The notes beneath the pieces were generated by a model. The model ran no database searches and was not told the DNA's origin. It saw nothing but the letters and a program-made list of their open reading frames with translations. 64,000 nucleotides of DNA from Trileptium ribeirensis. Taxonomy: Eukaryota > Nematoda > Enoplea > Enoplida > Thoracostomopsidae. The stretch covers positions 1-64,000 of the forward strand of contig JASANE010028021.1 of the NCBI GenBank assembly GCA_030248225.1, in the 5' to 3' direction. Shown here piece after piece: positions 60,901 through 64,000 of this stretch (its first letter is position 1; each line of letters opens with the position of its first letter). The position numbers and the translations under genes were made by a program.

Positions 60901-62405
60901 ACATCATAACAAATCTACTTTCTCAAGACCCCGCCAAATAGCTTACTTTTACCTTAAACAGCTACCTACGTTTGTCCAGAACCGAAGTCTCGGGTAGAAA
61001 TAACAAGTTGGGCCCGAGACTATTTTTTTAATTTCCGTTCCGAGCCGAGCCGAACCAGGACACCATATATCGAGCTGAGCCGACCTCCGTCAAAAAATGT
61101 CAAGTCGCTCGACTCGGCTCGGCTCCCACTATAATTTAAGTATATTTATTAAAAGTGGCTAATGTTGACTGATAAACTGACCGATAGTATATGTCACCCC
61201 GCCATGGGATATATTTGTATTGACTTTTTGGTATTTTCAACTACCGTCGGCAACTGTACTTTGTATCATTTAATTAAAGTACACATTCTTAGAGCACATA
61301 CTTAACAATATACTTGGCAGTAAACATAACCCAAAACCGAAGATCGACGTGGTTTTGCCGAGGGTTCCAGATGAGATCTGAGTTTCTAAATATAGCCGTC
61401 CATTGAGAGGTAGTCACAATGCAAACAGATAAAGCGTTCCAAAGCCAGGACGATTTACTGTAATACATTTTTAAACTTTGGGCAAGACACAGGTATTGAA
61501 TAGAGGTTACTATTCAGTGAGATGACCTGATTTTAGTACTATTGATCAACATCAAAATGTACTTTGCCACGGAGGCTTTCAATGCGTTAAATTAAAATTT
61601 GTTATGTGTAAAAAATATTATCCCTACTGGCATGGGCGGCGATTCCAGAGGGGAATGAGGGGATTGCACCCCCCCCCCCCCAAAAATCAAGATCTGGGGA
61701 TAATAACTAAAGAAAAATTATGCTCATACCCTTACTATTTTTAGGGATCGGCGCCCCTACCTGCTGGAAATGGTAGCTGCTATTCGACAGGTTATTTGCG
61801 ATTCGTTAATATAGAACTGTAATTTTATATTCGTAGGCATGTCTTGTTAAATGAAATCAAATCATTTTCAAAATTAGATAAATTCGCAGAATTACACATG
61901 GGCTGTTTTCGAAATTATCTTGTCACAAAGTGACTACCGTTTCCGTTCACTATAGCGACCGGGTCACGAGGCCTCGGGTCACTAGCACGAACGGCTCACC
62001 GGGTTACATTATGATGACCCGACCCCATCTCTGATGTACTCCTCCGCTGCTGTAAAAAGAGGAAAAATTTACATTTTTGAGGATTTATTCGCTATGCCTA
62101 TAAAATATATGTTTGCCGTTCAGGTAAATAATAACTCATTTCAATCATTTATTCACCTTCACGTTTCGATTGCTGACAATTAATATTTCCATGCTAATAA
62201 TTATAATGAATTTTCATGATAATTAAATTCTAAAAAAGATATTTAAAATTTTAAAACGTTCATAGAATATCTTTACCAGTCGTTGTGATTTGGTTGCATC
62301 TGTTGTTAATTATCACTCCAGTGCCAGGACACACACACTCGCCGTTGACACAGTACGATCCTCCAATGCAGATGCTAACCGCAGAGCATGGATAACCCGG
62401 CATTA
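12929..62405 (-). CDS. Multi-exon gene: 18 EB modules plus chitin-deacetylase-like (NodB) domain
   Basis: Model: 26 exons joined on the minus strand, about 3.5 kb of coding sequence and 1,176 residues; the signal-peptide exon was not found. All introns are GT-AG. All EB exons end after the first base of a codon and begin with the last two, and none of the junction codons is a stop. The hinge exon switches to phase 0 and the NodB exons follow in consistent phases. EB modules are small extracellular disulfide-bonded units of unknown role; NodB chitin deacetylases act on extracellular chitin in cuticle, eggshell or pharynx. I infer a secreted matrix protein. Catalytic replacements suggest a non-enzymatic role. 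The main uncertainties are the missing 5' end and the short last exon. Confidence 0.85.
13387..13530 (-). CDS. NodB exon 6
   Basis: 48 codons, phase 0-0. Acceptor set at GTTTTAG so that ALEMEGTYVVTAQQAIEW joins LTD; this fits the family's (D)VYFVT..QAL.WM and QNPTP segment, present as IQNPTPIDEL. Ends FGPWQCPQR...LPCE. Donor GTAAAT. Confidence 0.92.
14027..14182 (-). CDS. NodB exon 5: motif 5 region
   Basis: 52 codons, phase 0-0. VYDILMNNFKRSYNTNRAPF is a clear chitin-deacetylase signature. It continues VLTLNADYM where active members have LxxHxxW: the general-acid His is Asn. Then LALEQFLTD. Donor GTAAGT, acceptor TTTCAG. The 0.5-kb intron holds nothing. Confidence 0.93.
14640..15140 (-). 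repeat. Two tRNA-derived relics
   Basis: Minus strand about 15,060-15,140: B box GTGCTCGAATCCCACC. Minus strand about 14,680-14,745: A-box-like TCGGTAGAGTGC and a B-box-like GTGGATTCCGATGCC. Neither folds into a full cloverleaf; likely SINE heads. Confidence 0.35.
15305..15489 (-). CDS. NodB exon 4: motif 4 region
   Basis: Two bases then 61 codons, phase 1 to 0. SPYWPQTLDYRISWKC contains motif 4 (WPxTLDY) with its Asp; CPERSYPGIWEIPINQF follows as in chitin deacetylases. Donor GTAAGA, acceptor TTTCAG. The 1.1-kb intron has two minus-strand tRNA-like relics. Confidence 0.93.
16270..16830. repeat. GC-flanked phased A/T-tract repeat (16.5 kb)
   Basis: G-rich start (GGAGGGGGGAGCGGGGGTGGG), AATTTT/AAATTTT words at 10-13 base spacing (16,340-16,470), then a C-rich end with ACTTCGACCCCCCCGCGAGG. 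Open frames here follow this composition and are not genes. Confidence 0.45.
17212..17714. mobile_element. Harbinger-like MITE, copy 2 (inverted relative to copy 1)
   Basis: 503 bp with ends TGCGGAATTTACGCTATAAT and, inverted, TGCGGCGTTCACATTATAAT, flanked by TAA on both sides (17,209-17,211; 17,715-17,717). The interior matches copy 1 in inverse order (GTGTGACCCTGACTGT, AGCTAAGGGTGTG). Noncoding. Confidence 0.78.
17756..17941 (-). other. Open frame of uncertain status in an intron
   Basis: 61 codons with non-random composition (FYGHDIYGYPGITWPQSL, then a basic KARKRD) and a plausible acceptor CCCGTTCAG at its upstream side. No donor in phase 1 follows, so it cannot be inserted between NodB exons 3 and 4. 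It abuts a tRNA-like A box. No family recognised; possibly chance. Confidence 0.2.
18616..18723 (-). CDS. NodB exon 3: motif 3 region
   Basis: Phase 1-1, 35 full codons. GMRAAQIAIGG replaces the usual RAPxLxxGG (Pro to Ala), then DNQFEMMKQENIMYDNSMS as in family members. Donor GTAAGT; GGG across the start junction gives Gly. The 3.1-kb intron carries a Harbinger-like MITE, a tRNA-like piece near 17,737-17,767 and a GC-flanked phased A/T repeat (16,270-16,830). Confidence 0.92.
21094..21200 (-). CDS. NodB exon 2
   Basis: One base, 35 codons, one base. The leading G completes ACG (Thr), then HETISEEPLSRWTAE and GMRSMLRDFGQI...SSIKG, matching the H of motif 2 and the helix after it. Donor GTAACA, acceptor TTTAG. 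The 2.4-kb intron downstream shows nothing recognisable. Confidence 0.92.
22540..22745. repeat. Short imperfect tandem repeat, about 60-bp period
   Basis: TTTCTATATATACATA...CGACCAACTTGATGGATTTC (22,640) recurs as TTTCTATATATGCATA...TGACCAACTTGGCATATTTC (22,699); a weaker related unit precedes it. It lies in the intron between NodB exons 1 and 2. Confidence 0.55.
23254..23471 (-). CDS. NodB exon 1: catalytic DD motif
   Basis: 72 codons plus two bases, phase 0 to 2. VSETPQMIIISFDDAVND carries NodB motif 1 with both Asp. IKGTFFISHEW and WLYWKGHEIALNSIT follow, as in chitin deacetylases. Motif 2, normally H-S-x-T-H, reads N-S-I-T-H across the junction: the first metal-binding His is Asn. Donor GTATGT, acceptor TTTCAG. 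Confidence 0.92.
23646..23963. mobile_element. AT-rich MITE with TAA target duplication, copy 1
   Basis: 318 bp flanked by TAA on each side (23,643-23,645; 23,964-23,966). Ends AACCGCGTTCACA and, inverted, GGGTGCGTTCCCA. The interior is dense in AAATTTTGATCAAATTT words. A related element is at 63,326. Confidence 0.6.
24553..24665 (-). CDS. Hinge exon: start of the chitin-deacetylase-like region
   Basis: 37 codons plus two bases, phase 1 to 0. CPLPEDPTACQLPHCFC and IPGGLE match the cysteine-rich lead of animal chitin deacetylases (C...C.LP.C.C...IPGGL). I set the donor at GTAGGT after GAA, not at the GTGTAT four bases further on, because only the former joins the next exon in frame (GGLE then VSETPQM). 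The 1.1-kb intron contains an AT-rich MITE. Confidence 0.85.
26575..26688 (-). CDS. EB exon 18 (last, shortest)
   Basis: 38 residues, phase 1-1, six Cys, PGSFC start, LCGGGSVC and CICPMG core, ending right after the last Cys. Junction AAC (Asn) into the hinge exon. The 1.9-kb intron holds an isolated GC-rich patch at about 25,985-26,060 and otherwise nothing recognised. Confidence 0.9.
27012..27092 (-). repeat. tRNA-derived SINE relic
   Basis: On the minus strand an A-box-like TAGCACAGTGATCAGCGTGC is followed by a B box CGGGTTCGGTCCC at about tRNA spacing. The acceptor stem does not close, so it is a SINE head or pseudogene. Confidence 0.5.
28473..28598 (-). CDS. EB exon 17
   Basis: 42 residues, phase 1-1, six Cys, PGSWC start, VCGGGSYC and CQCPYG core. 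Donor GTAACC, acceptor TTTTAG. The 1.8-kb intron contains a minus-strand tRNA-like relic at about 27,015-27,090. Confidence 0.9.
30058..30553. mobile_element. Harbinger-like MITE, copy 1
   Basis: 496 bp bounded by TGCGGCGTTCACGTTATAAT and its near-perfect inverse (one mismatch), flanked by TTA on both sides (30,055-30,057 and 30,554-30,556). The 3-bp TWA duplication is typical of PIF/Harbinger. The interior has inverted AGGGTGT/ACACCCT and TAGCTAAGG words; no coding capacity. A second copy is at 17,212. Confidence 0.8.
30773..30901 (-). CDS. EB exon 16
   Basis: 43 residues, phase 1-1, six Cys, PGQKC start, GCMSQARC and CQCNEG core. Donor GTATAT is weak and acceptor TTTAAG lacks the usual C. 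The 2.2-kb intron contains a Harbinger-like MITE and a phased A/T-tract repeat (29,590-29,700). Confidence 0.85.
31990..32121 (-). CDS. EB exon 15
   Basis: 44 residues, phase 1-1, six Cys, PGSSC start, DCIGRASC and CNCGIS; the usual CxCP proline is Gly. Donor GTATGT, acceptor TTCCAG. The 1.1-kb intron has a relic of the GGCCCATGTCAAC MITE family (about 31,200-31,400, with CTGTCTTTTTCCTAACG). Confidence 0.88.
33941..34072 (-). CDS. EB exon 14
   Basis: 44 residues, phase 1-1, six Cys, PGDVC start, QCTGGSVC and CMCPLS core. Donor GTAATA, acceptor TTTCAG. The 1.8-kb intron contains a phased A/T-tract patch (33,265-33,345) with C-rich flank. Confidence 0.9.
34976..35049 (+). repeat. tRNA-derived relic (Leu/Ser-like head)
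   Basis: TGGCTGA and TCGGCCA pair as a seven-base acceptor stem (one G-U) over 74 bases. TCTAAAGCGCC resembles a tRNA-Leu D arm and GGTTTTGAATCC a B box. The T arm does not fit cleanly, so I call a SINE head or pseudogene rather than a gene. Confidence 0.4.
35276..35520. repeat. Tandem repeat, about 111-bp period, two and a bit copies
   Basis: GTCAAGAATCATATTC and GTTAGTTGCA at 35,276 recur at 35,387, each followed by AGAACATATCTAATACAATA and ATTCATCTGT-type words; a third partial start is at about 35,500. Just upstream (35,196-35,234) is a TATAATAT palindrome. Confidence 0.75.
38491..38631 (-). CDS. EB exon 13
   Basis: 47 residues, phase 1-1, six Cys, PGSSC start, ECGGGSRC and CLCPVG; the last loop is extended (SSQQNSKRIT). 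Donor GTAAGT. A 202-codon open frame covering this place on the same strand is in another frame and is an accident. The 4.4-kb intron carries a tRNA-Leu-like relic, a 111-bp-period tandem repeat and a promoter-like TATTTAAG near 36,745. Confidence 0.9.
40229..40366 (-). CDS. EB exon 12
   Basis: 46 residues, phase 1-1, six Cys, PGESC start, ACTGGAKC and CLCSEG core. Donor GTTAGT, weaker than the others, acceptor TTTCAG. Junction to the next exon is CGA (Arg). In the 1.6-kb intron I see only a short CGGGTGACC fragment (38,766-38,790) of the dispersed repeat. Confidence 0.88.
41809..41940 (-). CDS. EB exon 11
   Basis: 44 residues, phase 1-1, six Cys, VPIGGSC start like exon 10, VCGNDSFC and CVCPPG core. 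Donor GTAAGT, last exon base A giving AAG (Lys) at the junction. The 1.4-kb intron holds nothing I can name. Confidence 0.9.
43121..43330. mobile_element. MITE with GGCCCATGTCAAC terminal inverted repeats
   Basis: Ends GGCCCATGTCAACCTTAG and, inverted, GGCCCATGTCAACTTTAG (17 of 18). Near-identical 12-base words (TATACAGTCTTA left, TATACTGTCTTA right, the right one three bases beyond the repeat) may be a target duplication. The interior has palindromic CTTAGGCTAAG words and GTTCTTTTTTCTAACG near the right end, shared with relics at about 31,200-31,400 and 58,120-58,310. Confidence 0.65.
43979..44113 (-). CDS. EB exon 10
   Basis: 45 residues, phase 1-1, six Cys. Starts VPIGGDC instead of PGxxC, a variant shared only with the next exon, so exons 10 and 11 are probably sister duplicates. 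Core NCKGGSVC and CLCPKG. Donor GTATGA. A MITE lies in the following 2.0-kb intron. Confidence 0.88.
44670..44813 (-). CDS. EB exon 9
   Basis: 48 residues, phase 1-1, six Cys, LPGSPC start, ECTGGALC, longer third loop (DPLLHI) and CVCPGN. Acceptor ATTTCAG, donor GTGTGA. The 0.56-kb intron holds nothing recognised. Confidence 0.9.
46238..46371. repeat. Short palindromic element
   Basis: GTTACATGCGATATG at the left is matched by the reverse complement at the right (CATATCATATGTAAC), 13 of 15 bases. The interior repeats GTTCGACATG/GTTTGACACG and GTTACGTT words. A miniature inverted-repeat element is likely; no target duplication is obvious. Confidence 0.5.
47124..47261 (-). CDS. EB exon 8
   Basis: 46 residues, phase 1-1, six Cys, PGSSC start, YCTGNSEC and CVCPTG core. 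Donor GTGAGC, acceptor TTTTAG. The 2.3-kb intron holds a 134-bp palindromic element (46,238-46,371). Confidence 0.92.
48521..48628 (-). pseudogene. Degraded EB-like exon with intact splice sites
   Basis: 108 bases, open in phase 1-1, between acceptor ATATAG and donor GTAAGA. The start VKNGSAW aligns with VKPGSSC of exon 8, and two Trp sit exactly where the first two Cys of an EB module would be (W-x5-W versus C-x5-C); later Cys are mostly lost. If spliced it keeps frame (GTC before, ATA after). Either a decaying exon or a chance match; transcript data would decide. Confidence 0.4.
48643..48816. repeat. Two-copy tandem duplication, 90-bp period
   Basis: About 80 bases beginning near TTTGAGTGTCAATGTTTACG (48,651) repeat at 48,741 with only a few differences, ending in CATAATACCGAT each time. 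The same GTGTCAATGTTTAC word occurs inverted at about 48,563-48,576. Confidence 0.8.
48910..49056 (-). CDS. EB exon 7
   Basis: 49 residues, phase 1-1, six Cys, PGSAC start, CSGGSIC and CLCPNN core, basic tail KPYPKTGLRP. Donor GTAAGT. The 1.6-kb intron holds a 90-bp-period tandem duplication and a degraded EB-like exon. Confidence 0.9.
49400..49720. repeat. Phased A/T-tract repeat with GC-rich flanks (49.5 kb)
   Basis: G-rich sequence (GGTGGGAGGGTGGG) is followed by about 130 bases of AATTTT/AATTCT words at 10-13 base spacing (49,490-49,625), then a GC-rich part with CTTCGACGCG. The same layout recurs elsewhere in the window. Confidence 0.5.
49880..50080 (-). CDS. Possible small coding exon inside an EB intron
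   Basis: An open frame of about 66 codons ends at TAA (49,880-49,882). It reads like a real protein: amphipathic, Glu/Lys/Leu-rich, with Cys in VCHDKLFKELDC and EKC, and a C-terminal SQEQEDLEKHVGIYQ. The upstream in-frame stop is at about 50,099-50,101; a CTCAAG acceptor-like site at 50,081 would give phase 0, which does not match the phase-1 EB chain. It may be the last exon of a nested gene or of an alternative isoform. Family not recognised. Confidence 0.35.
   Translation of the reverse strand, partial: NIHLVNMQRVCHDKLFKELDCQYLDEKCSEMEKYFAYMNLTTLNRYFRNLTSQEQEDLEKHVGIYQ
50284..50433 (-). CDS. EB exon 6, eight-cysteine variant
   Basis: 50 residues, phase 1-1. Eight Cys rather than six: an additional pair lies in the first loop (SSCKSTCKQCGVVC), then GGGSFC and CACPLG. 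Donor GTATGG, acceptor TTGCAG. The 1.2-kb intron downstream carries a phased A/T-tract repeat (49,400-49,720) and an open frame at 49,880. Confidence 0.88.
50489..50599 (-). pseudogene. Dead duplicate of EB exon 6
   Basis: The minus strand closely follows EB exon 6, including the upstream intron words GTACATnAnTT and the acceptor CAG|TTCnTCCTGGC. In the EB reading frame the fourth codon after PG is TGA, two Cys codons are lost and a short deletion shifts the frame. It then runs into the intron just upstream of exon 6. A partial tandem duplication of exon 6 that decayed. Confidence 0.75.
50636..51175 (+). repeat. Dispersed repeat, copy at 50.6 kb
   Basis: Begins with GAATCGGGTCACC and several CGGGTCAC/GTGACCC words, then a tail with AGCTCTGCGACAACGATT and AGCCCGAAAACA. 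A diverged partner lies at about 60,385-60,730 in the same order (AGCTCTCGGCTACGATT, AGCCCGAAAACA). Shorter fragments occur near 38,766 and, inverted, near 61,950-62,036. Class unknown. Confidence 0.5.
51364..51495 (-). CDS. EB exon 5
   Basis: 44 residues, phase 1-1, six Cys, PGSPC start, DCGGGSSC and CACPNG core. Ends with C before GTAAGT, giving CTT (Leu) across the next junction. The 0.93-kb intron contains the dead EB exon copy and a dispersed repeat. Confidence 0.88.
53778..53924 (-). CDS. EB exon 4
   Basis: 49 residues, phase 1-1, six Cys, PGEPC start, VCSGGAIC and CVCPDG core, charged tail HADTVRQEGK. The acceptor TTGAAG lacks a strong pyrimidine tract but the position matches the other modules exactly. 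The 2.3-kb intron holds a 96-bp-period duplication at 52,635-52,817 and phased A/T tracts at 52,145-52,215. Confidence 0.85.
54498..54626 (-). CDS. EB exon 3
   Basis: 43 residues, phase 1-1, six Cys, PGAPC start, CTGGSQC and CICPEG core. Junction codons GTT (Val) before and GTG (Val) after. The 0.57-kb following intron holds nothing I recognise. Confidence 0.9.
56358..56625 (+). repeat. tRNA-headed SINE with near-complete cloverleaf
   Basis: Bases 56,358-56,430 fold as a 73-nt tRNA: perfect seven-base acceptor GGGTCCA/TGGACCC, D arm, and a five-base anticodon stem TCTGC/GCGGA, with sequence like tRNA-Val. Position 33 is G and the T arm is mispaired, so it is not a good functional tRNA. A body of about 150 bases and an A/T-rich tail (GAAATAAACTG...TAATAAAATAT) follow, the layout of a SINE. 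Confidence 0.6.
57166..57336 (-). CDS. EB exon 2, atypical and longest
   Basis: 57 residues. The usual PGxxC start is missing; an 18-residue lead (VSGAIQPRSSEVIT) comes before the first Cys. Six Cys follow (C-x5-C-x5-C-x4-C-x-C-x12-C) and a basic tail HSRFRRP. Donor GTAAGC, acceptor TTTAG. The 2.5-kb intron contains a complete tRNA-headed SINE at 56,358. Confidence 0.75.
57630..57720 (+). repeat. tRNA-derived SINE relic
   Basis: A-box-like TAGAGCAGTGGCTAGCGTGG and B-box-like TGTTCAATCCGCGG at tRNA spacing. The acceptor stem is not closed. The downstream part has no clear tail. Confidence 0.45.
58060..58310. repeat. Relic of the GGCCCATGTCAAC MITE family
   Basis: Shares AAACTGTTCTTTTTTCTAA, then a run of A and AACGT, and GGTGACATTGG at its right end with the element at 43,121. 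Left border unclear. Confidence 0.45.
58338..58696. mobile_element. Fold-back DNA element with 7-bp target duplication
   Basis: 359 bp. Arms of at least 95 bases are near-perfect inverses, starting CAAGAGTGCATTAGGGAAGA and continuing through CACGGGCTAA-type sequence to GGGCGTTTTCGGCC. GTGATAC flanks both ends (58,331-58,337; 58,697-58,703). The centre holds alternating C-runs and G-runs that could form quadruplex or hairpin structures. No coding capacity. Seven bases and a CA start suggest hAT- or P-like origin, not proven. Confidence 0.8.
60385..60730 (+). repeat. Dispersed repeat, copy at 60.4 kb
   Basis: Partner of the repeat at 50,636: GGTCACCGGTCGTCGGGTC, then AGCTCTCGGCTACGATTAAT and TGTAGCCCGAAAACAG in the same order and spacing. 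An inverted fragment lies at about 61,950-62,036 (ACCGGGTCACGAGGC). Confidence 0.5.
61037..61125. repeat. GAGCCGAGCC palindrome
   Basis: CCGAGCCGAGCCGAA on the left and CGACTCGGCTCGGCTC on the right are near-perfect inverses over about 14 bases with a 55-base spacer that also contains CGAGCTGAGCCGA. A homopolymer of C lies at about 61,667-61,680. Confidence 0.5.
62277..62405 (-). CDS. EB exon 1 (first found)
   Basis: 43 residues, phase 1-1, six Cys in the spacing C-x5-C-x5-C-x4-C-x-C-x~11-C after a PGYPC start. Junction codon to the next exon is GAT (Asp). Since the exon starts in phase 1, at least one coding exon must lie upstream, possibly beyond the window. The 4.9-kb intron that follows holds a fold-back element, a tRNA-like relic, a GAGCC palindrome near 61,040-61,125 and a dispersed repeat at about 60,390-60,730. 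Confidence 0.85.
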
Positions 62406-64000
62406 CTGCAAGACAATATGGTTTATTAATTTTTCTGACATAAATAGTTAACCAGTACCATTAATATAAGTAGATTGATAACCAACTTGGAGCTTAAACA
62501 TTTTCATTATAGGAAGTTTCGACGGATGAAATCTAAAATACTTGACTGTGATAGTCGAAACATGTGAAGTCGTGATAATGCAACGAGTGAATAAACATCA
62601 TCTTGGTCAGAAAGTATAATCCGATGGAGTCCTTACCTGTGCCTTATGCATTGGTTTCGCTAAGAAAAGTGTGTCGTAGCAAGATAAATGTTATAAGACA
62701 GAACTGTAGCACACGCAACTGTAGACTTTACCGTCATATTTTTCACTAGAATGAGCAGACAAACTGAGCATAAAACTAGAATTCAGTAAAAGTTGACTAT
62801 AGCACAGGGTCTTATTCAACTACCTTTACTGAAAAACAAAACATATATAAAAGGTATGCAGGAATGTCTTGTAGTCGTTATGCAGAAGTCGCCGAAATTA
62901 ACTGTACGATTCTATTTAAGCCATTTATTTATCACGATGGTTCTCGTTTTATTGAACTATTCAGGCTCAGCTGTAATAGGGGACTTGATTAAAATTTGGT
63001 CCTAATTTATAATGAAAAATATAGCGAATTGCGACGCTTGAAAATTTTGAGATAAAAATTTGACCTCAAAATGTGTCTATTCAGGCCCATTTATCATAGA
63101 TGCCTACGCGATTTATGTATCTGTTTAGGCCGCAATTTGCTCGCGCAATTTGCCAAGATGAACTCCAAAATATGACCAGGAGCGGAATTACTGACATATT
63201 CATTGCTGTGGCGCTGCAGACACTCCACCAGCAAAAATCCTTGGACTTATTTGTTATTGCACAATCAGGATCTGCTTTGAATTTTCGCGTAACTGGTCTT
63301 ACGAACTAGTGTTATGTAAGCCTAAAGGTGTGTTCACTCGCTCAAACTATTTGTTCAAAATTTGTAGTCATTATTTGAGCACAAAATTTTATCAAAATTC
63401 AACTCTAATTTATAATGAAAAAATATAGCGAAATGCGAAGCTACAAAATTTGTGGTAAAAATTTTATCTCAAAAATTTCGACGTAACATAGCTTCGTCGA
63501 TGGTTAGCAAATGCAATTTATTTAAATGTTTGAACAATGCTCATACGTTCAGATTTACCGAAAAGGTAAAAGGATGTTTTTAAATTTTGGTCAAAATTTG
63601 ATCAATATTTGAGTTTAAATTTTCATTAGATTTTGAGCTAAAAGTTTGAACATGTGAATACATCGTAACAGAACTTTATTTCGTCATCGTCGACATTTTA
63701 TAAAGCACGACAATACGAGCACTATCATATTAGCAGCACCAGGTACTCGATGCCGCAAACGATAATTTCACGGGACTAAAATGCCAGTTAAAACCGAACA
63801 ATAGCACATTCGACCCTTTAACTCGTCATCCCTGGACTTACTGCGTAAACAAGCGCTAGCTTCCCATTCTGCATATGTTTCGAGATGAAGGCTCCAGTTT
63901 GGCAGTCACGTTTTCAATATAGAGCAAACTAGAGTTCAGACTTAGCTGACCAATTTAGTATGTTTACGAATTTAGAGGAACTCTTAAGACTATTACCATA
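62406..64000. other. Upstream flank of EB exon 1
   Basis: No further EB exon, start exon or promoter recognised. A 66-base piece at about 63,005-63,075 (AATTTATAATGAAAAATATAG...) repeats at about 63,405-63,480 as part of the MITE below. Confidence 0.4.
63326..63665. mobile_element. AT-rich MITE with TAA target duplication, copy 2
   Basis: 340 bp flanked by TAA (63,323-63,325; 63,666-63,668). Ends AGGTGTGTTCACTCG and, inverted, CGATGTATTCACATG. The interior shares TTTTGATCAATATTTGA-type words and TTTGAACAATGCTCATAC with the element at 23,646. Confidence 0.58.

Noticed and set aside
1..64000. CRISPR arrays, rRNA genes, bacterial operons
   Set aside because: No regularly spaced short repeats with unique spacers, no rRNA signature and no compact gene clusters; the sequence is clearly eukaryotic.

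Overview
This window looks like part of a repeat-rich, intron-rich animal genome, most likely a nematode or a near ecdysozoan relative. The main evidence is one very large minus-strand gene with many cysteine-rich EB modules (a family best known from nematodes) placed upstream of a chitin-deacetylase (NodB-type) domain. I recall EB plus NodB proteins in Caenorhabditis, but could not search. The sequence is AT-rich, introns are 0.4-5 kb, and every splice site used in the model is GT-AG.

Bases 1 to about 8,700 hold a decayed plus-strand Ty3/Gypsy-type LTR retroelement, cut by the left window edge. It shows reverse transcriptase, RNase H, a DD35E integrase with zinc finger and C-terminal GPY/F-like module, then a Pro/Thr-rich tail. 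In the env position lie two tandem, diverged copies of an unexpected gene: a NADAR domain (YbiA/DUF1768-type, linked to ADP-ribose and NAD metabolism) followed by a degenerate SGNH-hydrolase-like region. All these frames carry stops or frameshifts. This is the strangest gene content in the window.

Bases about 9,230-12,010 form a GC-richer block with no convincing protein gene. It has a polypurine run, a TATA box, and two diverged copies of a roughly 150-base module that folds into two hairpins. Paired substitutions between the copies preserve base pairing, which suggests a structured RNA element.

Bases 12,929-62,405 (minus) are the EB-chitin-deacetylase-like gene: 18 EB exons, a hinge exon and seven exons completing the NodB domain, 26 in all. 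The 5' end (signal peptide) was not found. Every EB exon is symmetric phase 1-1 and encodes one module, a textbook exon-shuffling layout. Key NodB residues are replaced (metal-ligand His to Asn, acid His to Asn, Arg-Ala-Pro to Arg-Ala-Ala), so the domain may be a non-catalytic chitin binder. There is one dead duplicated EB exon and one degraded phase 1-1 exon.

The introns hold several families of short non-autonomous DNA elements (Harbinger-like with TTA/TAA target duplications, a fold-back element with a 7-bp duplication, and others), tRNA-derived SINE relics, phased AATTTT-tract repeats and small tandem duplications. I saw no CRISPR, rRNA or credible functional tRNA.
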